DNA of 64,000 nt from Candidatus Rifleibacteriota bacterium. Lineage in GTDB: Bacteria > Muiribacteriota > Ozemobacteria > Ozemobacterales > Ozemobacteraceae. This document shows positions 1 through 8,574 of this stretch, in pieces. The notes below the pieces were generated by a model. The model did no database searches, was not told where the DNA came from, and saw only the letters and a list, made by a program, of their open reading frames with translations. The stretch lies in assembly GCA_015232575.1 (NCBI GenBank), contig JADFZL010000020.1, positions 71,156 through 135,155 of the forward strand. Direction: 5' to 3'. A program made the position numbers and the translations under genes. Position 1 is the stretch's first letter. Each line of letters starts with the position of its first letter.

Positions 1-582
1 AAAGCCCTGTGCATGGCGTATACCACAATATGTACAAGAACCAGTGCATCCAGTGGCACATCTGACACAGAACCATGACGCAGAAGGAGTTGTGAGAAGA
101 GGTTTCGGAACCTTAATGAATGGAAGGCGCTTATGCCATTGTTCAAACCGCGCTCTCGCCTTCACCCAGAAAGCAATTCTTGGATCAGCTTCATATTCAT
201 CTGATGAAATGAAGTTGTTCTGCAAGTCTTCAAGCTTCACTCCGAAATTCATGCGTTCATTGAATTTCTCTATTTCCTTTGTTGAAATGCAGACTCCGTT
301 GAATTCTTTGCGCAATCGTTCCTTATTAATTTCCGGAAGGCAGCCGACAACAATCAATTCTGCATCAGACCGCTTCTGGGAAAGCTTTGCCCGAATTTCT
401 CCTATTTCATAATCTTCAGACATCTGGTTGAATCCACACGTCGAAAGAATAACCATATCAGCTTCCGGAGCATTTTTCGTAACCTGCCATCCGTTTGCCT
501 CAAACCAACGTTTCAACAGGTTCGCATTCATGGCATTTTCCGTACATGGGTGCAGTGTTGAACCTACATAGACTTTTTTCAT
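1..582 (-). CDS. MiaB-like radical SAM methylthiotransferase, 5' part only
   Basis: The reverse strand reads open from an ATG at 582 through 194 codons to the left edge, so the gene is cut off. The N-terminal half is a methylthiotransferase (UPF0004) domain with its three cysteines in the contexts HPCTEN, STCGF and VGCLPE. Near the edge comes the radical SAM triad GCTGSCTYC (CxxxCxxC), followed by GIRHAQG, the equivalent of the xxxRG element of MiaB, RimO and MtaB. Such enzymes put a methylthio group on tRNA or ribosomal protein S12. The spacer between the two domains looks longer than usual, so the substrate may differ. The start overlaps the stop of the upstream MMPL gene as ATGA, so the two are probably translationally coupled. 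The family is clear but the subfamily is not, and the TRAM region lies outside the window. Confidence 0.85.
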   Translation of the reverse strand, partial: MKKVYVGSTLHPCTENAMNANLLKRWFEANGWQVTKNAPEADMVILSTCGFNQMSEDYEIGEIRAKLSQKRSDAELIVVGCLPEINKERLRKEFNGVCISTKEIEKFNERMNFGVKLEDLQNNFISSDEYEADPRIAFWVKARARFEQWHKRLPFIKVPKPLLTTPSASWFCVRCATGCTGSCTYCGIRHAQGF

Positions 583-2972
583 ATTTCAAGCTTCCTTTCA
601 GGAGTCTGGTTCACGGCCAAGCCGTCAGGTTTTACAATATTTGGGATTGGGATTACTTTGAACGTGTACAGTGCAATCGGAGTTATGAAAAGCTCGCAGG
701 CTAGGGCTGCGGAAACTCCGAAGGTGATGAAGATTCCAAAGTAGCGGGTGGGGGCGAAGCTGGAAAGAATCAGCGGGAAGAATCCGCCGCAGAGAACGAA
801 TGAGGCGAAGCATGTTGCGCGACCCTTATGAACTACGGTGCGAACAAGGGCTTCAACTTCGTTGCCGTCTTTATTCAGCTCAGATTTGTAATAGAAAATA
901 ATGTGAATTGTATCATCGACAGCAAGGCCAATGGCAATGCTCGCAATCATTCCGGTAACTGTGTTGAAAGTTGTTCCGGTCAAACCCATTACTCCGTATG
1001 TGTACAAAAGTGGCATAAGATTGGGAATCATGGCAACCAGCCCGACTTTTAGAGACCAGAACTGAATGGCAATTACGAGAGTGATAACTATTACAGAAAA
1101 ACCGAAGCTGGTAATTTCATTCCAGGCGATGCTTTCAGAAACCTCTGCCCACATCATTGCTCTTCCGGTTAAATTTGCTTTTATTGGCAATTTGGAAATC
1201 TTTTCATCGGTAATTTTTCGAATACTCTCAAATAGGGATACAAGTTCTCTTGAGGTTTTGTCCCTGATTCGAAGTGAAATATGAACTTTTTCGGCATCTG
1301 GAGTAATGAATTCATTCAGAAGTCCGGCTTTATGAAACGGCTTGAAAACCCATGGCGTGGGAGAAGCATTTTCATCAAGAGCCTCAGCTTCGGCTTCTTC
1401 CTCTTTTATTGCTTCACTTGCAGTTTTAGTAACGTAAAATGTCAGATAATCACAGATTTCCTCTTCGGTTTTTGGAATATTATCTGGCTCTCCGGAAAAC
1501 ATTCGGTCGAAATCTTGTACGAAATCAACATAAGACACCGTCTTATCAACAAATGGAAGTTTTACTACTTCCTCCTGAATTTTCCGTACAACATCTATCA
1601 TTTCCGGCTCAGTAAAGCGGCGTCCGGTTGCTTCAAGCAGAATCTCAATCGGCACGATGCCTGCGAGATTGCTCTCAACAAAATTATTTGCATCCTGAAT
1701 GTTGTGATCTTCGGGAAGATATCTGATAAGGCTGGTTTCAATCGGAAGAATGTAAATTCCATAAACAGAAATTACACCAAATACTATTACAACAGCCCAG
1801 GCTTTTTTGTAATGTTGAATAACCGTTCGTGAAATCCACTGAATTAAAGGCTCAAGTTTTTCAATAGTATCTTCTTTTTTTCCTACCGGCCTTATCGCGA
1901 TTATTCCTGCGGAAATCACCAGAATTGCTGCAATAGCAGAAACTGCAACGCCAAGAGAGGAAAACACGCCAAATTGCGATATCGCTGGAATTGTATTATA
2001 AAAGAGTGAACCAAAGCCTATTATTGTCGTAAGAGCCGATAGAAAAATCGGCTTTGAAACGTGCATGAAGCTTTTTACAAGAATATCAAGTGAAAATTTT
2101 CCTTCTTCTCTTGATTCCTGAAAATACTCTGTCAGCAGATGAATACAGTATGTGAGAGAAATTGAAAGGATCATCGGAGGCAAAATGGACGTCACAAAAT
2201 TGATTGACCAGCCGCCCAGAATCATTGTTCCCTTTGTAACAGCAAGCGACAAGATTATTGCAAGCAATGGTACAAAGATTCCGAAAAAACTTCGGTATAA
2301 TATAATCAGAATAATCGCAATAAAAACAATTGTAAGCGGAGAATAAAGCTTCTGATCTTTTCGGGTGTTGTCGAGAATTAAACGGGTAATTTCAGGAATT
2401 CCAGTCAGTTGAATTGGAAATGGAAATTTTTTCTGAAATACTTCTCTGATTTTATCAATAGTCGGACCTACAAGATCACCTGCTTCGCTTTTCAGGCGTA
2501 TTACAATTCCACCAACATCCCATTTTTCTGAAATGATAAGATTTTTATAAGCTTCAGTCTTTTTCAGGTTCTGGAAATATTTGTTGACGATTCTTTCTTC
2601 AGAAAGAAAATCGTCAATTTTCTCAATTGTATTCATTCCAAGCTGTGTCCTTAAAGGACTTACAGGGGAAAGAACCGTCTCAACATTCTCAAGTTCGAGC
2701 AGAGCAAATTCAGTTACAATGATCTGCCGTACAAGGGCTGGAGTAATTTCCGGCACTTTAAAGCCAACAAGAAGAATGCGATCGTTTCCAAAATATTTTT
2801 GAAACCGGTAATATGCGTCAAGAGCTTCACCGCTTACAACGTTATCTTCAAGGCGATTGTCGATTCGTTCAATACGTGCATATTTTCCAAAAAAGAGCAG
2901 CATTCCAACCGCAAGGAACAACACAACCCATGCCGACATCTTGTACAATCGCGGAACATTTTCTGAAGACAT
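579..2972 (-). CDS. MMPL/RND-superfamily transporter (predicted lipid exporter)
   Basis: A large inner-membrane protein of about 797 residues with the RND/MMPL layout: one N-terminal helix, a large periplasmic loop, five helices, then the same pattern again. The second half carries GLAVDDTIHIIFYYK, the typical MMPL/SSD membrane motif with its Asp pair. Relatives such as HpnN and mycobacterial MmpL move hopanoids and other lipids across the envelope. I prefer the ATG at 2972. The longer reading frame to 2999 uses TTG, and neither start has a strong ribosome site. The gene lies 33 nt after the B12 radical SAM gene and overlaps the methylthiotransferase gene by 4 nt. The neighbouring acyl carrier protein and FabG-like reductase suggest that it exports the lipid-like product of this operon. 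The substrate is inferred from context only. Confidence 0.87.
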   Translation of the reverse strand: MSSENVPRLYKMSAWVVLFLAVGMLLFFGKYARIERIDNRLEDNVVSGEALDAYYRFQKYFGNDRILLVGFKVPEITPALVRQIIVTEFALLELENVETVLSPVSPLRTQLGMNTIEKIDDFLSEERIVNKYFQNLKKTEAYKNLIISEKWDVGGIVIRLKSEAGDLVGPTIDKIREVFQKKFPFPIQLTGIPEITRLILDNTRKDQKLYSPLTIVFIAIILIILYRSFFGIFVPLLAIILSLAVTKGTMILGGWSINFVTSILPPMILSISLTYCIHLLTEYFQESREEGKFSLDILVKSFMHVSKPIFLSALTTIIGFGSLFYNTIPAISQFGVFSSLGVAVSAIAAILVISAGIIAIRPVGKKEDTIEKLEPLIQWISRTVIQHYKKAWAVVIVFGVISVYGIYILPIETSLIRYLPEDHNIQDANNFVESNLAGIVPIEILLEATGRRFTEPEMIDVVRKIQEEVVKLPFVDKTVSYVDFVQDFDRMFSGEPDNIPKTEEEICDYLTFYVTKTASEAIKEEEAEAEALDENASPTPWVFKPFHKAGLLNEFITPDAEKVHISLRIRDKTSRELVSLFESIRKITDEKISKLPIKANLTGRAMMWAEVSESIAWNEITSFGFSVIVITLVIAIQFWSLKVGLVAMIPNLMPLLYTYGVMGLTGTTFNTVTGMIASIAIGLAVDDTIHIIFYYKSELNKDGNEVEALVRTVVHKGRATCFASFVLCGGFFPLILSSFAPTRYFGIFITFGVSAALACELFITPIALYTFKVIPIPNIVKPDGLAVNQTPERKLEI

Positions 2973-3005
2973 ACTATATTCGAACTTTCTCAACTGCAAA
3001 AAAAC

Positions 3006-4796
3006 TTAAATTTTCACCATCAAAAAGACATTGTACAATGCTGTTCTGGCAAGTGCTGCAAATTTGGCAAAATCTTTTGCGCAGACCAGCTCAACTGCAT
3101 CTTCAAGGCGCATGGAAATTTCGATATCGCCCTTTTTCTGGTCTGAGCCTGCCATGACTTTCGCAATTTTTCCATTTTCAAAATCAACCCTGAACCTCGT
3201 CAGACTTTTCGCCTTTTCTACAATTTCGAGTGAAATACTTCTGGTTCCAATGAAAGATTTCAGGGGTCCAATACCTGCCATATCAGTGAATTCATCGACA
3301 AGAGAAGTCATGTCACGTTCGAATTCTGAAAAATTATTAATGAGCTCTGAAAGATATTTCCGCACCATTTTTCGACGGAGATGAAAGTAGAATTTGTCTT
3401 CCAGTACACATCCGAACATGCAATAATCGCATGACTTCATATATTTCAAAATTGTTCGCGCCGGAATTCCAACAACATGATGCAGGTACAATGGCACTCT
3501 GAAAGCGCCAACAATCTTTCTGGGTGAAAAGAAGTTCGTCCAGAGGTCTGCACGGGCATTTCTGAGCTCATTTTCCGACAGCTGCGGATGCCGGGAAATC
3601 ATTCTTCCTTCTGTGAATCTATCCCAGTTGTGTGGCATCAGAAGGCCTTTTTTGTCAATATCCGACCGATATCTTGTACCCGGATAAGGTTGAGAATAAA
3701 GCGGTTCGATATATGTTGGATCAAGATATCGGGCATAGTCACCGAGATTTTGAATGTCTGTTCCAGCTTCACACGGGTCGCCGAAAACAAAGGAATTTCC
3801 AATGTATCTGGCACCTGCAGCACGCCACTCATCGTTTACGGTTTTGATGAAGTTTTCAGGATCACTGAATCCTTTGCCGAAACGTTTGAGTTGTTCTGCA
3901 TTTGGTGATTCGGCTCCGTAACTCAACATTACAAAACCGGCATTTACCATCGCCTGTTTAACATCCATTCTTCCAACGAAAGGGCGCAGAAAGCAAAAGA
4001 AAGCCATTTTGAGCTTAGATTCGATTATCAATTCGGAAATAGCTTTGGCGCGATCAAGATCAACTGCGAAGTTGTCGTCGGTCAGCATCACGTATTTTGC
4101 ACCCAAAGCATGAATGCGTTTTACTTCAGCCAGAACATATTCAGGAGAATGCGCACGCCATTTCCCTTTGTGAATCTCAGCCGGAGAACAGAACGGGCAG
4201 AACAGGTCACACCCGCGGCTTGTCTCAAGAAGATCCATGGGAATAAGACCCGAGGCGGAATATTTATATCGCGGGTTTCTGAGATGCCTAGCAGGCGGAG
4301 GAAGCTTATCAAGCTCTATTCCAGGGCGAACCGGCGGATTTTTTACGAGTTTTCCATGTTTCGGTTTGAATACAATTCCGGCGATTGATGCATGATCCTT
4401 CCCTTCAACTATTTCTCTGAAGGGAATTTCACCATCTCCGACTATCACAGCATGGCCATGTTCAATTGCTTCTTCAGGAACACTGGAAGCATGTAATCCG
4501 CCCAGAACGACCATCGCATGAGGAATTGCGGCTCTAAGCCGATCGGCGGTATGGTAACTCGTGGTAGAGTACAAAGTTGTTTTAACGTTAATTCCAATAA
4601 AATCCGGATTAAATTCGACAGCGCGTTCGAGCCAGTTATCTTTTTCGAAACGAAGATCCATGATGCAGACGTCGGCGATGTCTGCGATATTTGCGGCAAT
4701 TCTTTCCAGCCCCAGAGGCGGCAGAAGATATCCGAAAAATGAATCAGATTTTATCGGAGTGGAAAAAACAAGCAGCGTCCGAGGCCGGCCGGGCAT
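3006..4796 (-). CDS. B12-binding radical SAM protein with SCP2-like C-terminal domain
   Basis: About 596 residues. The first ~150 form a cobalamin-binding domain of the radical SAM type (PPLGLERIAANI, VVLGGLHAS). The radical SAM core follows, with TSRGCDLFCPFC (cysteines near 196, 200 and 203). The last ~100 residues (FRVDFENGKIAKVMAGS...DIEISMRLEDAVELV) resemble SCP2-type lipid-carrier domains. Family members methylate unactivated carbons or rearrange rings, for example HpnP, HpnR and ladderane-cluster enzymes. The reading frame extends to a TTG at 4814, but the ATG at 4796 has GGGGGA eight bases upstream and lies 1 nt after the stop of the reductase gene, so I use it. The operon setting suggests a C-methylation or rearrangement step on an acyl or lipid intermediate. 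The domains are well supported; the SCP2 match and the substrate are inference. Confidence 0.86.
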   Translation of the reverse strand: MPGRPRTLLVFSTPIKSDSFFGYLLPPLGLERIAANIADIADVCIMDLRFEKDNWLERAVEFNPDFIGINVKTTLYSTTSYHTADRLRAAIPHAMVVLGGLHASSVPEEAIEHGHAVIVGDGEIPFREIVEGKDHASIAGIVFKPKHGKLVKNPPVRPGIELDKLPPPARHLRNPRYKYSASGLIPMDLLETSRGCDLFCPFCSPAEIHKGKWRAHSPEYVLAEVKRIHALGAKYVMLTDDNFAVDLDRAKAISELIIESKLKMAFFCFLRPFVGRMDVKQAMVNAGFVMLSYGAESPNAEQLKRFGKGFSDPENFIKTVNDEWRAAGARYIGNSFVFGDPCEAGTDIQNLGDYARYLDPTYIEPLYSQPYPGTRYRSDIDKKGLLMPHNWDRFTEGRMISRHPQLSENELRNARADLWTNFFSPRKIVGAFRVPLYLHHVVGIPARTILKYMKSCDYCMFGCVLEDKFYFHLRRKMVRKYLSELINNFSEFERDMTSLVDEFTDMAGIGPLKSFIGTRSISLEIVEKAKSLTRFRVDFENGKIAKVMAGSDQKKGDIEISMRLEDAVELVCAKDFAKFAALARTALYNVFLMVKI

Positions 4797-4797
4797 T

Positions 4798-5547
4798 TCA
4801 GAGTCCCCCGCCAATAATGACTGTCTCGCCGGTCATGTAGGAATTCTTATCGGAAAGCATAAATACAGCGAGATCGGCCACTTCTTCAGGTTTTCCGATT
4901 CGCCCCATTGGACAGAATTTCTTGAAATCGGCAGAACGTGCGTCTGGAAGATTTTTCGCAAAGTCTGTTTCAATAAGACCTGGCGCAATGGCATTCACCG
5001 TGATACCGTATCTTCCAACTTCCTTTGACAAAGTATACGTAAACGCATTAATAGCAGCTTTAGTCATGGCATAATGAACTGGAACAGCCGCAACAGGCCT
5101 GACTCCGCAGATAGAGGTAATATTGAGAATTTTCCCCTGATTTTTTTGCTTGACCATATATTTCAAAACCGGATGAGAAACGGAATAAAGCGCGTTAACG
5201 TTGATATTAACGGCAGAAAGCCATTCTTCAGGTTCAAGCATTAAGAAAGGCGTGTTATGGCTTATGGCTGCATTGTTTATGAGAATATCGAGACCGCCGA
5301 GGCTTTCAGAAGCTCTCTTTACAAGCGTTTGTCCGAACTGAAAATCAGAGGCATCACCTTTGATCAGTTCAGCTTTAACACCCATGTCGGTAATTTCTTT
5401 CAATATTTCTTTTGCACAATTATCGTTTGAATGATAATTGATTGCGATTTCTGCTCCGGCGCTGGCAAGCGCAATGCTTATCGCCCGTCCGATTCCGCGC
5501 GTTCCGCCAGTGATAAGGGCTTTTTTCCCATCCAGCCTGATTTCCAT
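4798..5547 (-). CDS. FabG-like short-chain dehydrogenase/reductase
   Basis: A 249-residue classical SDR. It has the Rossmann motif TGGTRGIG near residue 14, the NNA motif (ILINNAAIS), a catalytic Ser in NITSICG and YAMTK for YxxxK. The C-terminal MTGETVIIGGG is typical of 3-oxoacyl-ACP reductases, which reduce beta-ketoacyl thioesters with NAD(P)H. It starts 13 nt after the acyl carrier protein gene, with AAGAGG upstream of ATG, and its own 3' end supplies the ribosome site of the radical SAM gene. The pairing with a dedicated carrier protein makes an acyl-ACP substrate likely. A second SDR of similar type is at 25666-26433. I leave the symbol blank because this is probably not the housekeeping fabG. 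Confidence 0.9.
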   Translation of the reverse strand: MEIRLDGKKALITGGTRGIGRAISIALASAGAEIAINYHSNDNCAKEILKEITDMGVKAELIKGDASDFQFGQTLVKRASESLGGLDILINNAAISHNTPFLMLEPEEWLSAVNINVNALYSVSHPVLKYMVKQKNQGKILNITSICGVRPVAAVPVHYAMTKAAINAFTYTLSKEVGRYGITVNAIAPGLIETDFAKNLPDARSADFKKFCPMGRIGKPEEVADLAVFMLSDKNSYMTGETVIIGGGL

Positions 5548-5560
5548 TTATTAAAACCTC

Positions 5561-5953
5561 TTAATTCTTTTCAGAAAGTTTGTTTTCAACCAGTCTGCAA
5601 AACGTTTCCACTGTAAAAAGATAAGGAATCCGCCCAATGCCCATTCCTTCAAAAATCTGTGTCTGATCTACTTCAGGCATGACATTTCGAAGTCTCTCAG
5701 TACCTTTGGCAGTGATAAGGCCGTTTTGTTCAAATTCCCCATCAGCAAAGCCTTCCCGTGCCATTGACTCGATCTGGCCTCTTTTTATTTTAATTCCAAA
5801 TTCTTCTTCGATGGAAAAAAGGATATCCAGCAGATCAAGTGAATCGCTTCCCAGATCATCGATTATTCTCGCTTTGAGAGTGATTTTTTCGGCAGAAACA
5901 CCGAGAGAATTTTGTATGCAATGTTTGACTCGCTCAAATATTTCAGAGTTCAT
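5561..5953 (-). CDS. extended acyl carrier protein
   Basis: 130 residues. The phosphopantetheine site is DDLGSDSLDLLD with Ser38. Helix II is followed by FSIEEEFGIKI, the usual recognition surface. A normal ACP is about 80 residues. This one has an insertion of about 40 residues (roughly 66-105) before a final helix, TVETFCRLVENKL. Long ACPs of this form tend to belong to specialised lipid or secondary-metabolite pathways rather than to bulk fatty acid synthesis; that is my inference. The start overlaps the stop of the hexapeptide-repeat gene as ATGA. The gene heads the core of the operon with the reductase and radical SAM enzyme, and it would carry the growing or modified acyl chain in the cytoplasm. 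Confidence 0.88.
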   Translation of the reverse strand: MNSEIFERVKHCIQNSLGVSAEKITLKARIIDDLGSDSLDLLDILFSIEEEFGIKIKRGQIESMAREGFADGEFEQNGLITAKGTERLRNVMPEVDQTQIFEGMGIGRIPYLFTVETFCRLVENKLSEKN

Positions 5954-7203
5954 TTCGTTGTCCCCTTGTTTTTCAATTCGCTACCCGGAACCAGCTTTCC
6001 ATCAATAAGAAACATTGTCTGACCTTTGCAGGAATCAGCATCTGGAGTCTTCTGAATTACTCTTGAAGGGTCCGGAAAAATTAACAGATCATTCGGAATC
6101 TGCCTGCCTGGAGCAATAATAACTCCGGCTGCTATTTTCGTTCTGTGGCCAATCACTGATCCGCAGAAGCGAAGGCCGGTATCACATACACCTTTTCCTG
6201 TACGTACAGAAACGGTCTGTCCGTCAAGGCGATAGTCAGCCGGAATGGCGTTCATCAAAGCGGTATCATATCCAAACAGCGAGAACTGAAACGGCCCGCT
6301 GATAAGAAATGCGCGTGGATAAACAACGCTGAAGAACATTACACAATTGTTGGCAATATAACTTTCCCGACCGATAACGCTGAACTTTATTCCAGCATGA
6401 TCGTCAATGAAAGCTTTTTCGCCGATTATCGAAAACTTGATTACTGCATAAGCGCCTATTTTCGCACCCTTCCCGATGACACTTCCCTCTATTACAGCGG
6501 TGGGATGCACTTCTGCTTCGGGGTGAATCTGCGATGCCGCACGCAATATTCTGAACTTATTAATTGAACGGGCTTTCAGTAGAATGAAGAGCTTTCTTAA
6601 AACTGAAGCTTTCTTGATTTCCGCAAGCCGTGCAAAATTAGCTGAGATATTCGTTAAAGCCAGGTGCAATGCGTTTGTAACATGAACTACAGGTCTTGAG
6701 GTCAGACAGAATTTATAGCTTTCCTTGCCCAGCATGTGTTTCGGAAAGCCGCCTTCGTATGAATCTTCATCAACATCTATTTCGATTTTTGAAGCATTTT
6801 CCGGCAGGAACTTTTTGCCTGGTTCTGCCGTAAAATACCAGACTGGAAAATCTATAGAAGTTTCAGTTTGCGGAAGATCCTGAATTGGTGCCAGCAGCCG
6901 CGTAAACAAACCTTTTTTGACACGAAGCTGAAATACAGCACTTCCAGGCAGTTCTTCAGCTTTTTTTATGAATTCTTTCAAAAGCCGCTCAGTTGTGAAA
7001 ACGTTATCACTAATCACAAGAGCTTTATCAGAAACCACTTTCTGCAAGTCACTTTTCAACGGCACAACAGTAACCTGTTTCGTGATGGCAGAAAGTTTGT
7101 CTTTCATCATCTGCCCAAAGGGCTGGTCAGTGATGAGTGTCTCACTTACATGATCACCAAATGGTTCAATTCTGGTTTCAGTTTCAAGAATATATGCACG
7201 CAT
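5950..7203 (-). CDS. left-handed beta-helix (hexapeptide repeat) protein, GlmU-like layout
   Basis: 417 residues, first gene of the minus-strand operon. Residues ~225-375 hold hexapeptide repeats (HPEAEVHPTAVIEGSVIG, KGAKIGAYAVI, HRTKIAAGVIIAPG), the left-handed beta-helix of acyltransferases and of GlmU. The N-terminal ~200 residues (AYILETETRIEPFGDHVSE) loosely resemble a degenerate nucleotidyltransferase domain but lack a clear GxGTR loop. It may be an acyltransferase that works with the adjacent carrier protein, or a structural or sugar-binding protein. No strong ribosome site precedes the ATG. A TATAAT-like hexamer on this strand at 7212-7217 is so close that the message could be nearly leaderless. 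The fold is well supported; the activity is open. Confidence 0.75.
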   Translation of the reverse strand: MRAYILETETRIEPFGDHVSETLITDQPFGQMMKDKLSAITKQVTVVPLKSDLQKVVSDKALVISDNVFTTERLLKEFIKKAEELPGSAVFQLRVKKGLFTRLLAPIQDLPQTETSIDFPVWYFTAEPGKKFLPENASKIEIDVDEDSYEGGFPKHMLGKESYKFCLTSRPVVHVTNALHLALTNISANFARLAEIKKASVLRKLFILLKARSINKFRILRAASQIHPEAEVHPTAVIEGSVIGKGAKIGAYAVIKFSIIGEKAFIDDHAGIKFSVIGRESYIANNCVMFFSVVYPRAFLISGPFQFSLFGYDTALMNAIPADYRLDGQTVSVRTGKGVCDTGLRFCGSVIGHRTKIAAGVIIAPGRQIPNDLLIFPDPSRVIQKTPDADSCKGQTMFLIDGKLVPGSELKNKGTTK

Positions 7204-7590
7204 AATTTAAAATTATAACCTCAAACATTCATTTTTTCCAGAGGTATTTTCGAATCTTATCAATAATCAGCAATAATCTGATTTTCGCAAGCGCGAGATG
7301 ATGCTTTCAATACACACTTCTAATGGGTCTCTTCTTATGATTCTTTGTTGTTAGTTTTTGATTTCCATATGATGGCAAAACTTACAGTTCGGTATAGAGT
7401 GCTATTTTGCCTCTTTATGAACATATATTTCTCCGATTTGAAGACTTATATATTTTCTCACAAACCGGTTTTATATACAATCGTTTAGCGAACATACGGT
7501 TTTTTTATGAACGGTATAATTGATAAAAGAAGTGTTTACAAAATACGGTGGTTAGTTGCGTGAATACTTAAAAGTTGGTCTCTGGGAGCT
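7204..7590. other. gene-free stretch upstream of the lipid-type operon
   Basis: This AT-rich stretch of about 390 nt separates the operon at 5950-7203 from the small genes starting at 7591. On the minus strand there is a TATAAT-like hexamer at 7212-7217, just ahead of the operon start. I found no convincing -35 element, hairpin terminator, repeat or reading frame with coding character in the rest. Confidence 0.4.
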
Positions 7591-7692
7591 TCATATTTTT
7601 CCTTTTTCTATTAAATCATTTAATAATGACGCCAGTTCTTCTTTAGTATTAGAAGAAATTGATTTTTTCAAATAAATGTCTTCATCCTTCAT
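7591..7692 (-). CDS. possible 33-residue protein coupled to the ORF6N gene
   Basis: A short frame of 33 residues, MKDEDIYLKKSIS... ending LLNDLIEKGKI, begins inside the stop of the ORF6N gene as ATGA and is followed by TGA. It is hydrophilic with a possible C-terminal helix. It has no recognisable family. Just upstream is a run of nine A on the coding strand (7701-7709). A one-base slip there would fuse this frame to the end of the ORF6N protein, so it may be a C-terminal extension rather than a separate gene, or neither. Confidence 0.3.
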   Translation of the reverse strand: MKDEDIYLKKSISSNTKEELASLLNDLIEKGKI

Positions 7693-8195
7693 TGAGTCAA
7701 TTTTTTTTTCTTCTCTGACTTGAATCCGATTTGTCTTTGTGTAGTATTTATAGGCTTATTCAATGCATCAATCACTCTGAAAACAATATCAAATTTACGG
7801 TCATGCTCTCGGATTTTCTTTGCCAGTGCTTCATAGCTCAAGCAGTACTCTCTAAGTTTTACGAATGATTCGATAATCTTTATGCTTGTTTGGATTGCCT
7901 TTTCACTTTTCAAAACACTTGCAAGCATCAATACTCCGTGCTCAGTAAAAACTTTTGGCAAGTATCGAAAGTGGCTTTTATTGCTTAAGGTCACAATTTG
8001 TGACCTTAAGCGTTGCGCTTCGTCTTTGGTTAATTGGAACATAAAATTTTCAGGAAAACGATCTTTGTTTCTGTTTACTGCTTGGTTCAATACCTTGGTT
8101 TCTACTTCGTAAAGTTCAGCCAGATCAGAATCTAACATTACCTGTTTTCCACGCATGGAGAGAATTTTGTTTTCAATTTTAATTATTTCTGTCAT
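7689..8195 (-). CDS. ORF6N-domain DNA-binding protein
   Basis: 168 residues. The N-terminus matches the ORF6N domain: VMLDSDLAELYEVETKVLNQ, then RNKDRFPENFMFQLT and LPKVFTEHGVLMLASVL. The domain was first described in phage and poxvirus-related proteins and is thought to bind DNA. In bacteria such genes are common in mobile or defence-associated regions. The C-terminal half is helical (EALAKKIREHDRKFDIVF), probably for dimerisation, and ends near IGF as usual in the family. The start has only a weak ribosome site and lies 1 nt after the stop of a broken ribbon-helix-helix frame, so the two probably formed a small transcription unit. Its role here is unknown. Confidence 0.85.
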   Translation of the reverse strand: MTEIIKIENKILSMRGKQVMLDSDLAELYEVETKVLNQAVNRNKDRFPENFMFQLTKDEAQRLRSQIVTLSNKSHFRYLPKVFTEHGVLMLASVLKSEKAIQTSIKIIESFVKLREYCLSYEALAKKIREHDRKFDIVFRVIDALNKPINTTQRQIGFKSEKKKKLTQ

Positions 8196-8196
8196 G

Positions 8197-8350
8197 TCAG
8201 GATTTTTTGATTGATGATTTGCTGATAATTTTTTTCGAAGAGTGGTTCTTTATCAGCTTATTCATTGCGTCAATCATTACTTCTCTCATGGTTGCTCCAT
8301 TTGAAGCAGCTATTGTTTTTTTAGTTCTTTATGTAACTCTGCTGGAATAT
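8197..8350 (-). pseudogene. remnant of a ribbon-helix-helix antitoxin-like gene
   Basis: On the reverse strand, HIPAELHKELKKQ (from 8350) is in one frame. AASNGATMREVMIDAMNKL then continues to a stop at 8197 in another. Joined, they give the usual RHH layout (PAELHKELKxxAxxNGxTMxExxxxAxxxLI) of ParD-like or plasmid-type antitoxins. A single missing base at about 8312 breaks the frame, and an in-frame TAG lies just before HIPAEL, so no intact protein of this family can be made. A 30-residue tail from the ATG at 8289 could still be translated. It directly precedes the ORF6N gene. No partner toxin is visible. Confidence 0.6.
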
Positions 8351-8574
8351 GCTAGGTCGATGCGTTGTCAGACAAATTGCATTACACACTTTTTCTAATT
8401 TAATTTTCCTATCAACAGTATATACATAAATAAGCATATTGGTAAACCTTTTTTTTGTGGTGACTTCGGCAGTTAGCACTGTGCAAGCGTGTTTGATGGG
8501 ACGCTACAAAAGCAAATCTTGAAAACTTGGCTATTTGCCTATTGTGGGAAAATGCATTTCAGGTGCTGTTTTCA

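Noticed and set aside
44..412. 122-codon plus-strand frame at the left edge
   Set aside because: It is antisense to the methylthiotransferase gene, which has clear motifs.
1281..1832. 183-codon plus-strand frame inside the MMPL gene
   Set aside because: It is antisense to a well-supported transporter and has no homology-like features.
8207..8398. 63-codon plus-strand frame that looks like a membrane protein
   Set aside because: It is the antisense of the broken RHH gene; the hydrophobic look comes from the reverse of a Lys/Asn-rich coding strand.
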